Source of the DNA: Bacillota bacterium | GTDB lineage: Bacteria; Bacillota; Dethiobacteria; Dethiobacterales; Dethiobacteraceae | DNA: 57,613 nucleotides | Direction: 5' to 3' | Assembly (NCBI GenBank): GCA_018725565.1 | Contig: QLUR01000015.1 | Coordinates: 1 to 57,613, forward strand | In this document: positions 7,694 to 16,643 of the stretch, piece by piece | Layout of the letters: every line of letters begins with the position of its first letter | Numbering within the stretch: the first letter of the stretch is position 1 | Translations under genes and position numbers: made by a program | Notes under the pieces: generated by a model | Databases searched by the model: none | The model's input: the letters and a program-made list of their open reading frames with translations, nothing else | Told to the model about the DNA's origin: nothing

Positions 7694-10055
7694 TGCTCGA
7701 CCTCCTCGCCAATAGTGCATAACGGGCTATCAAAGCCAGATGACGAATTGATTCACCATTGATATTTGCCAACCCGTGGGCCCATTTTTGGATTTCTATT
7801 GTCTCAGTATTCTTTTTAACGTTTCTGTGCACGTCATAATGAAGCAGGGGGATATATTTAAGACCGTCTATTTGCTGGTTGAGGCAGTAACGATCAAACA
7901 TGTTGGCATAAAGCAATAAATGATGAACAAATCGAGTTGAGATCTGGCCTTTTTCAATCCATCCGGTTAAGTTGCGCGCTTCCTCCAGCAGTATCGGAAG
8001 TTGGTCCCATTTTACTGTTTCCTCTAAAAAAGTACACTGATCCTTACCCTCACCAATTACTTTAGGCGCTTTATTCTTAGCTTTGTCCAGGTTTTCTTCA
8101 GCGGCAGCAACGCCGTGAGCTATTGGAAAGGTTGGTTTGACGACGGCAATACCTGCTGAAAGGGTAACGTCTGGATTTTGTCCTGCAAACCGGGCAAAAT
8201 CAGTCCTGAGGTGGCTGATTAAAGCTACTGCTTCATTCCAGGGTCCAACCGCCAACAGATCGTCCCCTCCTGAGTACACCAGGTAGGTATTTGGATAATT
8301 TTCTGCCAGTACATGGTTCACCCAGCCAGAAAAGAAGGTCTCCAACATTCGACTTAGTGTCGCCACTCGCGAAATGGTCCCCCGATCACTTAAGCCGAGG
8401 CTAAAGAGTGCTCCCAAGTTATCGACATCTGCTTTAATGATCCCCAGCATCTTCTTGCCCTGAGAACAACCAGCAATGGTGTCAAAATCCATCGGCTGGC
8501 CATCCTTATTTGGAACAAAAGTACCCCATAATACCTTCTTGACCGGAATGGTGGCAAACTCCTCTATTTCCCCGCTACCGAAATGGTAGGCTATGATTGC
8601 ATTCTCATTACTTGTAGGCGCCTTATCTGCAAGCAATGTCCATAAACCTCCAGGTAATCTTATAGCGTTCGGGTGGTGAGGATTTTTGTTATAGAATACA
8701 ATCATTTTTGCCCTGGGGAATTCTGTTCCTACTCTCAAATCCTGAGCGCAGAGGGTGCAAACGCTGCTATCGTCTATCGTTTTAGCCGCAGGAAGCTTTC
8801 CGCACGACTTACAGTATCCCTGACCTGTACTCTTAGCCTTCTCCAATATGAAGGCGTTTTCCAGCCATACTCCAGCATCATTCTGCAATATGTCACTTAA
8901 AGGGTTTAGTTTTGAGAAAGCGAGTTTTTCCCTGGCCCGGCGCTGAACCCGGTTGTAATGTCGAAATTCTTGCCCGGCAAAAGGTGTTTCTGCCAGATTC
9001 AACGATAACTCACCAGCAAAACTATTTAAAAAATCCCGATTTACCTCCACGCGTAAGTTTTTCAGATAATTACGTACATGAATAGTGTTTGGCAGGAGAA
9101 TGTAGAAATTTCCGCCAGACATAGTAATTATGTTGACTGGAGGCAGGCCAAGGTCATAAACAATCTTATGAGCCAACCCGGCTGAAATCGCGCTCAAGCA
9201 AAAGGAACGTGCCCGCAGCCGCTTTGCTACTCCGCCAACTCCAATTGCCGCAATGTCGAAAATGTAGCGTTGAATCCCCGAAAGATCACCTGTCAGCAAA
9301 AGGAACTTTTCCGCAGTGTCATCAGTAATTATTTCTTCGCTGAAATTGTTCAAGGCAACATGATACTGATACATGGAAGCCGCAATAGCTGCTGTTGTGC
9401 GCAGATGGTCATAAAGGGAAACGTCAGGCAATTTTTCTTGGGTACTAGACGGCAGACACCAGCAGTAATCTTCTAGAATTGTAACCAAATAAGAATAGAG
9501 CGCCAGGAAGGAGTGCCATTTGATTTTGCCAGCATCCTGCATTGCCATGCCGAAATCTTGTGCTAACTTCCCCGTTACAGCAGGGGTTAACATAGCTTCA
9601 TTTCCCGGGAATATATTTTTCGGGGAAAATACCTTTGCCTGATAATACTTGTAGCTCACCTGCGTTTCGGCTCTTAGGCTTAGACGCGAAAGTACCGTAG
9701 TTAAAGGGGTTGTCCTGAAATACCCACTACCGGTATCAGCGTCCCTTTCTGCAGAAGAATAGTTGTCCGCCCGACTCACCAGCAGGCATAGAGCCCGTAT
9801 TTCAGCAGGAGCACTCTGAGCACGTAAATCATCTGGGAACGCTGATGATTCATGATGCCTGGCAACCAAGTTTTCCAATAGCGTCGGGTCTGCCCAGGGC
9901 GTTAAAAAATGACCCCATGATTTGATAAATGTAGCAGATACCTCCGGATGCTTGCCACTAATATTTAAACCACCAAAATCACCTCTTTGGATAAACTTAC
10001 CGATGTCGTGAAACAAGGCTCCAAGCAAAACAGATTGATAGATTATGTCACTCAA
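7683..10055 (-). CDS. cas10: Cas10/Csm1 with HD nuclease and GGDD cyclase
   Basis: A 790-residue large subunit of a type III-A effector. The N-terminal HD domain is intact (FHDIGKF near residue 17, and ARHHESS). The first palm domain has GDLSGIQRYIF. A four-cysteine zinc finger (CKSC...CTLC) lies mid-protein. The second palm has SGGDDLLAVG, with GGDD at about 596-599, the site of cyclic oligoadenylate synthesis. Both activities therefore look functional: DNA cleavage by HD, and signalling to the Csm6-like protein encoded three genes downstream. The start is TTG at 10055 with GAGG about eight bases upstream. Spacing to the zinc-ribbon/Csm2 gene is an 11-base overlap. Confidence 0.94.
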   Translation of the reverse strand: MSDIIYQSVLLGALFHDIGKFIQRGDFGGLNISGKHPEVSATFIKSWGHFLTPWADPTLLENLVARHHESSAFPDDLRAQSAPAEIRALCLLVSRADNYSSAERDADTGSGYFRTTPLTTVLSRLSLRAETQVSYKYYQAKVFSPKNIFPGNEAMLTPAVTGKLAQDFGMAMQDAGKIKWHSFLALYSYLVTILEDYCWCLPSSTQEKLPDVSLYDHLRTTAAIAASMYQYHVALNNFSEEIITDDTAEKFLLLTGDLSGIQRYIFDIAAIGVGGVAKRLRARSFCLSAISAGLAHKIVYDLGLPPVNIITMSGGNFYILLPNTIHVRNYLKNLRVEVNRDFLNSFAGELSLNLAETPFAGQEFRHYNRVQRRAREKLAFSKLNPLSDILQNDAGVWLENAFILEKAKSTGQGYCKSCGKLPAAKTIDDSSVCTLCAQDLRVGTEFPRAKMIVFYNKNPHHPNAIRLPGGLWTLLADKAPTSNENAIIAYHFGSGEIEEFATIPVKKVLWGTFVPNKDGQPMDFDTIAGCSQGKKMLGIIKADVDNLGALFSLGLSDRGTISRVATLSRMLETFFSGWVNHVLAENYPNTYLVYSGGDDLLAVGPWNEAVALISHLRTDFARFAGQNPDVTLSAGIAVVKPTFPIAHGVAAAEENLDKAKNKAPKVIGEGKDQCTFLEETVKWDQLPILLEEARNLTGWIEKGQISTRFVHHLLLYANMFDRYCLNQQIDGLKYIPLLHYDVHRNVKKNTETIEIQKWAHGLANINGESIRHLALIARYALLARRSSNAR

Positions 10056-10367
10056 ACCCCATCCTCACCCTTTCTTCAGGTTAGCTTGAATTCAGTCCGG
10101 CATACATGAAACGGAAAAGTAAACACTCAGGAAAACACCAAGTGGACTTATATATGGAATTGTACCCCTATCTCCAGGGTATTGTCTCCGTTAGAGCCGG
10201 ACCTGTTGTTTTTTTACGCCGCCCCGTTGCCGCTACGCTTTGAGGTCATATCAAACCGGCGAGGTCATTTTTTCCAGTGCTGATGAGTATCGTACCGTCT
10301 TTGAATATTACATCTGGTAAGTGCCTAGAATTCAAATGCCGCTGTCGCTTATATTATCGGCTTGTTA
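10056..10367 (-). other. Intergenic region upstream of cas10
   Basis: This 312-base stretch has no convincing gene and separates the type I module plus the MNT gene from the type III module. On the minus strand it holds a possible promoter just upstream of the type III genes: GAGACA (10182-10187) followed after 18 bases by TACAAT (10158-10163). The spacer carries a small dyad, TACCC and GGGTA (10163-10181), with loose resemblance to the array repeat. A plus-strand peptide remnant ending FEYYIW at about 10270-10320 was not recognised. Confidence 0.35.
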
Positions 10368-10688
10368 TTAGCAAACCTCTATCCCCGTCTCAACGATCTC
10401 CCGCACAAACGGGTCGTCCAAAACAAAATCTTCCGGCCTAAAAGGCATCGGCTCTATTCTTAGATCGATACCCCTTCTTTTCTGCAGCAACCAAAATTGG
10501 TCTTCTATTCTGTCGCCTGTAAAGTCTGGAGAGATCACCGCTACGTCAATATCACTGTCAATGACATGGGCGCCTCTTGAGTGTGAGCCATAGAGAATAA
10601 CTTTAAAAACCTGCTTTTCTTTGCCTATAACTTCAGCAAATCTAAGGACGATGTCGATTATCTTTTGCTGAGCGTCTTCTTTATCCAT
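10368..10688 (-). CDS. MNT-type minimal nucleotidyltransferase inside the cas cluster
   Basis: A 106-residue protein with the minimal nucleotidyltransferase core: GSHSRG at about residue 35, followed by DSDIDVAVI with the metal-binding Asp pair, and a third acidic strand GIDLRIEP. This fold includes MntA antitoxins, which AMPylate a partner HEPN toxin. Normally a HEPN gene is adjacent; none is found here. Only 29 bases separate it from cas5, on the same strand, so it is probably co-transcribed with the type I effector genes. The nearest HEPN protein in the cluster is the Csm6-like RNase. Function here is unknown; it may be a leftover half of a toxin-antitoxin pair or a regulator. Confidence 0.8.
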   Translation of the reverse strand: MDKEDAQQKIIDIVLRFAEVIGKEKQVFKVILYGSHSRGAHVIDSDIDVAVISPDFTGDRIEDQFWLLQKRRGIDLRIEPMPFRPEDFVLDDPFVREIVETGIEVC

Positions 10689-10717
10689 GTTCGTACTCCA
10701 TCAATATTTTTTGGGGA

Positions 10718-11485
10718 CTAATCTATGGTCCTGACATAATAAGTAAAGTGTCTGCCGCTGGCAACGTAACGGTAGGGTAGAAGCGTTCTTATCAGTACTC
10801 TGTATTCGCCAAGGGCGGAAGGTTTGGTTCCGTAGGTGTTAATCCGCTCAAAGCCGTGCTTGTCCTTAACTAACGCTTCGCCGAAGTCATCCAGGTAATT
10901 GGTTGTGGCATAATTGCCCTGCGCCATTGCTGACGCGGTTTCCGGACAGGAAAAACCTGCGGGTAAAGGCCCTGGTAAAATATCCAAGGAAAGATATTGC
11001 ATAAACGAGCCTCTTTTGCCCAAATAATTAATATAGGGAGCGAGATTTGACAGCTCGTCTACCTCATGGCTGGTCAGGCCGGAGACTGCCAAGGCAACCT
11101 CCAGGTCGCCGTCAAAATAGCAGAATTCTCTATAGGCTATTGTCGGCGCGTATATCCCCGCAGGTGCATCCCGTTCTTCTTGTTTTACTTTAAGAAAGGT
11201 GTTCTGAATCACGCAGCGGTCGGGCGGACGAAAGCGAACCTGGCTGCCTTTCAGCAGATTAAACACCTTCTTACTTGTGGACAAAGCCTCGTCGGCTGAA
11301 AATTTGCGAAAGCAGGCATCTATAAAAGCAAGTTTTACCGCGTAAGGCGTAGGTACAAGCAGCGTTTTGCCACCTTTACTAGTAGCATGCGTCATGCGCA
11401 AGGAAAAAAGAGAGGTTGGACGGTAGCGGATCACAAGCCATTTTTCTTTACTTGCCTGCTTTTCATAAGATACGGTAGTCTCCAT
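10718..11485 (-). CDS. cas5: Type I Cascade subunit Cas5
   Basis: A RAMP protein of about 255 residues that caps the crRNA 5' handle in Cascade. The N-terminus has the RAMP strand WLVIRYRPTSLFSLR and the LLVPTPYAVKLAFIDACF helix typical of Cas5 from I-A/I-B-like systems. IYAPTIAYREFCYF and the LAPYINYLGKRGSFMQYL segment follow. An in-frame TTG at 11500 overlaps cas7, but the ATG at 11485 has GGAG nine bases upstream and begins two bases after the cas7 stop. Fixed position after cas7 supports the assignment. Confidence 0.85.
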   Translation of the reverse strand: METTVSYEKQASKEKWLVIRYRPTSLFSLRMTHATSKGGKTLLVPTPYAVKLAFIDACFRKFSADEALSTSKKVFNLLKGSQVRFRPPDRCVIQNTFLKVKQEERDAPAGIYAPTIAYREFCYFDGDLEVALAVSGLTSHEVDELSNLAPYINYLGKRGSFMQYLSLDILPGPLPAGFSCPETASAMAQGNYATTNYLDDFGEALVKDKHGFERINTYGTKPSALGEYRVLIRTLLPYRYVASGRHFTYYVRTID

Positions 11486-11487
11486 AT

Positions 11488-12474
11488 TTATTCGCTCCAA
11501 GGCTGCACTGTGTTAATCAGCGAGCCCATAACTTCACTGAAATCGCCAAGCCCGGAAAACCGCCAGACTTTAATGCTTTCTTCCCCACCGATGGATTTAA
11601 GGCTTTCTGCTATTTTTGTGATTTCTTCCGCGAAATCATTTCTTAACGCACTGATGGTCGGGGCGGGTAAAGCGCTGCAGGACGCCGTAATCACGCCGCT
11701 AAAATCCAGAATATGCGGAAGCTGTGTATTCCTGTGCGCTCCGGACGGCTTAATGAAAGTGTACATCACACTTTTCAGCATCGCCCGGACACGCTGCAGG
11801 CGGCTATGCTCGTCCAAATCATAGCATAATGTAATGTCGTTGCGCCCGATCCGGAATAAATCTACGTTAAGAATAGCCGCATACTGGCCGCTGGAGGCAG
11901 GCCGGTGAAAAATGTTTTGCCCCAAGTTTTGCTCTGATCCGGAACCTGTTCCCCTTCCCTCTGGAACATACTTGGCATGCATGTATACTTCGGTTTTTGT
12001 GTTTTCCGGCCGTCCCACCATCCAGCCAAACTCAATTGTAGACTTTCTGGCAAGCGACTTCGAGCCAGCCCAGCCTGTAAGGAGAATTCCTTCGCAATCA
12101 TCAAGAACACAAGCATTGAGCACCTTGCTGAGATTAAAGGAATCCATCTTGCGTTCTTCTTTTGCCGCTTTGTATTCCGGGCTGCCCTCAATCTTAGCGG
12201 CCAGCTCAAAATCGCTGGCAATACGGTTAGCGTCAAACTGTGCGCAGCCGCCGCAAAGAGGGAGGCTTTTATCCTTGGCTTCCCGGAAAAGGTGTTCAGC
12301 CTGAATATGCTTTAACATGTCACCGGAGACAGCGTTAACCGTGTGCAGATCCCCTTCGGTATCAACTATTTCCACCATTCTGGTCATCAATGTATTGCCC
12401 TCCGCACCTTCATTGTTTAAAGCGTGCAGGTTCATGGTAACCAGTCCTGAAACCGCCAGAGAATTAATTTTCAT
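11488..12474 (-). CDS. cas7: Type I Cascade backbone Cas7 (Csa2/DevR family)
   Basis: A 328-residue member of the DevR/Csa2 group of Cas7 proteins, which polymerise along the crRNA. Recognisable parts are the first strand NSLAVSGLVTMNLHALNN, the NTLMTRMVEIV region, HIQAEHLF followed by LCGGCAQFDANRI, a glycine/serine-rich EGRGTGSGSEQN loop, and the DLFRIGRND strand. Some family members were described as autoregulators, which is of interest given the guide-like RNA upstream. The ATG overlaps the cas8-like stop by 11 bases with GGAGG at a good distance. Confidence 0.87.
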   Translation of the reverse strand: MKINSLAVSGLVTMNLHALNNEGAEGNTLMTRMVEIVDTEGDLHTVNAVSGDMLKHIQAEHLFREAKDKSLPLCGGCAQFDANRIASDFELAAKIEGSPEYKAAKEERKMDSFNLSKVLNACVLDDCEGILLTGWAGSKSLARKSTIEFGWMVGRPENTKTEVYMHAKYVPEGRGTGSGSEQNLGQNIFHRPASSGQYAAILNVDLFRIGRNDITLCYDLDEHSRLQRVRAMLKSVMYTFIKPSGAHRNTQLPHILDFSGVITASCSALPAPTISALRNDFAEEITKIAESLKSIGGEESIKVWRFSGLGDFSEVMGSLINTVQPWSE

Positions 12475-14188
12475 TTAACTTTTCCTCCTCTACCTGTCCC
12501 TGTTCCGGGGCAGCAGTATCCGCCTTTAACGTTCTGGCATAGCCGTAGGCCAACAGCAGCATTCCCACCAATTCCGCCCCTCTGCTGTTGATTAGATTTA
12601 TTAACTCACCAAGTTCGGCAGCATTGACTTTATGCTGTTTCCAGGCAACAGATTCCTTTTTATTGACGTCAATGTTTTCGCTTTCCCAGTTATACTGCTG
12701 AACAAATTCACATAGTGCCGCCGTAAATTCCTCATTACCTCCCTTTATCTTTTGTTTCCATTTTTGCGAGAGACCAAAATGCACATCACGTGTACGTTTC
12801 TGTTTTTGTGCGGCCAAAGCGTAGATAGTAGCCTCCCTTAGCGCTCTTGCCACACTTTGAAACCCTTTGGTCTGAATGATGTCCAACATGTTATACCCCC
12901 TTTCAAAGATTATATTTAGATTGGCCGTAGACTGAGACGCAATCCACTCGTCCTTGGACATCCGCTCCATCTGATGGAGGGAAAAACGGTAACAAAATTC
13001 CAGATACTCTTTTAATGTCCCGGTCATTAACCACTTGCGGAACTGCTGCAAAACCGGGATATCGCCGGAGCGCTCTTCGCTTAGGGAGCGGAGACAGCCA
13101 GTCACGCCGTCACGCTCCTTATGGCCGATAAAAGCTTTGATTAAAGCAAGATAGTTCTTGGCATCCTCTTGCCCCTCCACGCAAAACCAAGAGGGCAAGG
13201 CTAAAAATGAATAATTCATCAGGGCGGCAGCGGTGCCGAGACTCTGAAAATAGGCCTGGTGTAAGCCTTTCACGACCTCTGCCGGCCTTTTCCGGTAAAG
13301 AGAAATGTTGCCCCCCAGGACATCCGAATGGGTTATCAATAGCTCCGTCAGGCGCAGGGCAGAATCAATATCAAGCTTTATCCCTCCCCATAGATCAAGC
13401 CCTCGTAAACCGTGGTACAACTTTGTCAATAAATTCAACTTAATATCGGCCGGCTCAATAACAAATACTTTAAAATCACCTCCACTTCGATAAGGCAGCA
13501 TTACCCGATAGGAACCTCTGAATTTCAGCCATTCGGCAAAGGGTTCAATGACTTCATCTGAAATACTGGCCGGTGTAGTTGAATCAGGCTTTGGCCTGTG
13601 GATTCCTTTGCCCGCAATCGGGTTAAAGACTTGGCTGTTGCTGACAGGCGGGTCTTTAACGATTTCTCCGATATAATCCTTCCCATTATAATGATAATGG
13701 GTCAAGTTTTGAGCTACCCAAGCTGTAGCCCTTGTTTGGTCTTCGGTGATCCACTCATAAAGACTTTTGTCCGAAGCCCAGCCTTTACGCATCGAAGCAA
13801 GGAAAACTGCCAGCTTCAACTCAGGGACCGGCGGCGGCGGACCTTCTTCTCCCTGTTCCCTCAGCAATTGTTCCAGTTTTTCTCGCTTTTTCCCGGCAGC
13901 CTTTCTAAACTCCCGGTGTTGTTTATCCTTCTCTCGCTCTTGCTCATAATCCACTACCCAACCGGCCGGTCTTTTCCCGTCTTTTAACAAGTAAATATAG
14001 GGATAGCCCGGCTCAATCAGCACCCAGTCCGCCGGAGAAGGCAGATCAGGCCCTTCCAGGAGATAAACGGCTCCCCGATCCTGAATGACGAAATCAGAAT
14101 TGGTCAACTCTGCAAGCAAGGATGCCAACCCCACTGCCGTCATAGTATCCGCGTAGGTTTGCGTTTTTTTAGTTACTTCGTACCTCAT
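12464..14188 (-). CDS. Cas8-like Cascade large subunit
   Basis: A protein of about 574 residues between cas3 and cas7, the position of the Cascade large subunit that recognises the PAM. I recognise no motif that fixes the subtype; the Csa1, Cas4 and Csa2-type Cas7 around it argue for I-A-like (Cas8a). The N-terminus has TMTAVGLASLLAELTN, then a lysine/glutamate-rich, predicted coiled segment, a proline run (GPPPPVPELK), and a mostly helical C-terminal third that could supply the small-subunit function, since no separate Csa5/Cas11 gene exists in this module. The open frame extends upstream to 14329 inside cas3. The ATG at 14188 with GGAGGAG directly upstream is the natural start and overlaps the cas3 end by 20 bases. 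Confidence 0.7.
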   Translation of the reverse strand: MRYEVTKKTQTYADTMTAVGLASLLAELTNSDFVIQDRGAVYLLEGPDLPSPADWVLIEPGYPYIYLLKDGKRPAGWVVDYEQEREKDKQHREFRKAAGKKREKLEQLLREQGEEGPPPPVPELKLAVFLASMRKGWASDKSLYEWITEDQTRATAWVAQNLTHYHYNGKDYIGEIVKDPPVSNSQVFNPIAGKGIHRPKPDSTTPASISDEVIEPFAEWLKFRGSYRVMLPYRSGGDFKVFVIEPADIKLNLLTKLYHGLRGLDLWGGIKLDIDSALRLTELLITHSDVLGGNISLYRKRPAEVVKGLHQAYFQSLGTAAALMNYSFLALPSWFCVEGQEDAKNYLALIKAFIGHKERDGVTGCLRSLSEERSGDIPVLQQFRKWLMTGTLKEYLEFCYRFSLHQMERMSKDEWIASQSTANLNIIFERGYNMLDIIQTKGFQSVARALREATIYALAAQKQKRTRDVHFGLSQKWKQKIKGGNEEFTAALCEFVQQYNWESENIDVNKKESVAWKQHKVNAAELGELINLINSRGAELVGMLLLAYGYARTLKADTAAPEQGQVEEEKLNEN

Positions 14189-16556
14189 CTTCTCCTCCTT
14201 TTCCACTACCCGCTTGATCGGCCAAACGAAGCTCGCGGACAATGTAAAAATATAAAGGTAACCATGCTTCGTCTTCTTCCCTGACTGCTGAAAGCAGTTC
14301 CCCGGCAAATTCCCGACAGCTGTATTCATCAGCAGGTTCGTCCATCTTTAGAGCAAGGGGCAACCCGGCAGCCTCCAGACATTGATTTACTGTTTTAACT
14401 GCTCCAGGAGCCAATCGAAATGACCGTAGAGTACCGGCAAAACCGGTATGATGGCGAGCGATGGCCGTTAGCACGCAGGAGGCAATGCTTTCATTCCCCT
14501 CAAACAGATGGAAAATATATTCGCGAAGCGAGTAAGCGCCTTCCACTGCGTGATTAGGCCTCTTGGGGAAGGTAAGCTGCCGCTTATTATCGGTATGAGG
14601 GTCAAAGTCAGTATGCGCTATCATTTCTTTAGCTGAACCCGGGGTTTTATATTCCTGCCAGCTTTGGGCTGCGTGCTGCCAATCAGCCATGAGCTTGCCG
14701 CTGTCATGACAAACGATAGCGAGTTGGATGGCTTTTTCAACCAGTTCTGGAGGTACTTTTAATATGTTTGCCAAGCAAAGTCTGGCAAAGAAACTATTAT
14801 TCTCGCGAGCCTTATACTGCGCTAAAGACAATAGGGCATGATCTTGAAATGATTGGCGCTGGTAGCCAAACAGGCTGATTCTATTTCTTTGTTTATACCG
14901 TATAGGATTTGTTTCGCCAGGTTTGCCGAGAACAAGGCCCTGCTCAGCGGAGTAAGCGGCAAATTCAGGGTTTAGAGCCACAAGCCAGGCAGAAGCAATC
15001 CCGGAATGATTAGTTTCTTTCCAACGGAATAATAGCTTTGCCGTATCTTCAGCCTCATCTTCTTCCGGTATTTTTGCGACCCACCTGCCCTTTGCGCTCT
15101 CAACGGTTTTCTTCACATGTTTTAACAGGGAACCCGTTGGAACAGAAAGCATCTCCGGCCATGAGCCGTAAAAATCAAAACTGATTTTTTCCGGTTCGGC
15201 AGCAATCAGGACGCTTACATTATTTACTTCACGCACCAGTTCTTCTTTAGCGCTTTTTAACATGCCGTCCATACTCTGATTAACTCTGTTTTTGCGGGTG
15301 TATAGATTAGAAAAAGCTGACAGGTTCTGCTTCTCCTGCAACCCCATGGTGCTGTTTACTGCCTGCCTTTCTTTCCTATAGTCCAAAATTTGACCGAAAT
15401 ACTCCTCCTGCTGCAATACTTCTCTGGTAGCGTCAAGAATTTCCTTGTCGTAGGGAAGATGATTTTCCACCGGGAATATTCTCACTTCGCCTTTTCCCCC
15501 GTAGCGCGCGCAGCGGCCGGCGCGCTGGATCAGGTTGTTCATGGGAGCCATTTCGCTCAATAAGGTATCCGCTGAAAAATCCATCCCTGCTTCCACGACC
15601 TGAGTGCTTACCACAATGAAATCGTCTTTTTGAGACTGCCTTCCCTTGCCAAAGCGCAAAATTATTTCTTTTTCCTTCTCTCCCCTGTCTTCTGTAAAAA
15701 ACCGGGAGTGTACTAGCAACGCTTCAGTTTCTTTTGATTTTTTTTGCAGAATATCTACTAATAAACTTTGAGATCTCTGAACCGTGTTCACAATTACCAG
15801 AGTGCGGCCACAATGCAATCTAAGTACCTCGTCCGCTGAAAGCTGGCCTTTCTGAAGTTCCCACAGGCGCTGCGTTGGTTCTTTTTTACTCTTTTCTATC
15901 CGTGCTATTTCCTCTTGTGTTAAATCAACAACGGCTGCCCTGTGCAGGCGGGCTGATAGCCAATCCACAGCGTAATCTGAAAGTGTGGCAGTCATGATAA
16001 CAAAGCGGCAGAGACCAGCAAAGCGCCGCAACATCTCCACGACTGTGGCCAGGGAACGCTGTGGGTCAAGCAAGTGAAATTCATCCAGGACGACCAGACT
16101 GCCTAGGATGGCACCAGTATTAATGTTAGCCAGCCGGGCGGGAAGGGAAACAGGAGAGAGTATGTATGAAGAAAGCAACTGGTCGATAGTAGTAAAAATT
16201 ATGTCGCCCTGGAAAAATCGGTCATCTTGCTGTTCTCCAGTTTGAATTGTCACGGAGGGTTGCTTATCAAGGAGCGAACTTGCTTTACGACAAGAAATGC
16301 GAGTGTCGCTGTAAAGCTGTCCGGCCAAGGATTTCAGCGGCAGCGCATAAATAACTCTGTCTGCGAAACTCTTTTGTATCTTCCTTGAGTAAAGAAACGG
16401 CAACAGGGCAGCCCAAGTTTTGCCGGCCCCTGTTGGTGCCCGTAGAATAATATTGTCGCCGGCCATTAGCTTTTCCGTTACAATTTTTTGATAGGGATAA
16501 AGACTTGCGCCAGGAATATCTGTTAATGACTCAAAAAGCTTTTCAAGAGTGTCCAC
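14169..16556 (-). CDS. cas3: Cas3 helicase with C-terminal HD nuclease
   Basis: A 795-residue effector nuclease-helicase. Superfamily 2 motifs are clear: APTGAGKT at residues 40-47, VVLDEFHLLDP (DEFH, motif II), VIMTATLSDY (motif III) and LIQRAGRCARYGG (motif VI). The last 200 residues hold the HD domain: CHDSGKLMADWQ, a later HAVEGAYS, and ARHHTGFAG. HD lies after the helicase, the reverse of the common HD-helicase order, and no separate HD gene is present. Translation starts at a GTG at 16556 with AGGAG nine bases upstream. The promoter lies about 50 bases further up. It is the first gene of the cas3-cas8-cas7-cas5 operon and the predicted target of the guide-like RNA described below. Confidence 0.94.
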   Translation of the reverse strand: MDTLEKLFESLTDIPGASLYPYQKIVTEKLMAGDNIILRAPTGAGKTWAALLPFLYSRKIQKSFADRVIYALPLKSLAGQLYSDTRISCRKASSLLDKQPSVTIQTGEQQDDRFFQGDIIFTTIDQLLSSYILSPVSLPARLANINTGAILGSLVVLDEFHLLDPQRSLATVVEMLRRFAGLCRFVIMTATLSDYAVDWLSARLHRAAVVDLTQEEIARIEKSKKEPTQRLWELQKGQLSADEVLRLHCGRTLVIVNTVQRSQSLLVDILQKKSKETEALLVHSRFFTEDRGEKEKEIILRFGKGRQSQKDDFIVVSTQVVEAGMDFSADTLLSEMAPMNNLIQRAGRCARYGGKGEVRIFPVENHLPYDKEILDATREVLQQEEYFGQILDYRKERQAVNSTMGLQEKQNLSAFSNLYTRKNRVNQSMDGMLKSAKEELVREVNNVSVLIAAEPEKISFDFYGSWPEMLSVPTGSLLKHVKKTVESAKGRWVAKIPEEDEAEDTAKLLFRWKETNHSGIASAWLVALNPEFAAYSAEQGLVLGKPGETNPIRYKQRNRISLFGYQRQSFQDHALLSLAQYKARENNSFFARLCLANILKVPPELVEKAIQLAIVCHDSGKLMADWQHAAQSWQEYKTPGSAKEMIAHTDFDPHTDNKRQLTFPKRPNHAVEGAYSLREYIFHLFEGNESIASCVLTAIARHHTGFAGTLRSFRLAPGAVKTVNQCLEAAGLPLALKMDEPADEYSCREFAGELLSAVREEDEAWLPLYFYIVRELRLADQAGSGKGGEDEVRSN

Positions 16557-16577
16557 ATCATACCACTCCTAAATATG

Positions 16578-16597
16578 CCCTGGTGGGTTTTAATCTT
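16578..16597 (+). promoter_or_regulatory. Predicted partial protospacer in the cas3 5' UTR
   Basis: Plus-strand CCC at 16578-16580 is followed by TGGTGGGTTTTAATCTT at 16581-16597. The 17 bases match the first 17 spacer-like bases of the predicted crRNA-like RNA at 16693 down to 16677, with one mismatch at position 5; the match stops at base 18. The CCC lies where a type I PAM is expected, and CCN is the PAM known for type I-A systems. The site lies between the predicted cas3 transcription start (about 16606) and the start codon, where bound Cascade would block the operon. Confidence 0.7.
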
Positions 16598-16612
16598 TTA
16601 CGATTCAAGTAT

Positions 16613-16641
16613 AGAATACGATGCTTTAACATTAAAGTCAA
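16613..16641 (-). promoter_or_regulatory. Promoter of the cas3-cas8-cas7-cas5 operon
   Basis: On the minus strand TTGACT (16641 to 16636), a 17-base spacer and TATTCT (16618 to 16613) form a good vegetative promoter. The start would be near 16606, leaving about a 50-base leader before the cas3 GTG. Confidence 0.75.
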
Positions 16642-16643
16642 GC

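Noticed and set aside
10260-10325. Short plus-strand peptide ending FEYYIW as a transposase or other gene remnant
   Set aside because: Only about 20 residues, interrupted upstream, and no family could be recognised; may be chance.
14189-14329. Upstream start for the Cas8-like protein inside cas3
   Set aside because: The extension lies wholly within cas3 coding sequence and lacks a ribosome site, while the ATG at 14188 has GGAGGAG directly upstream.
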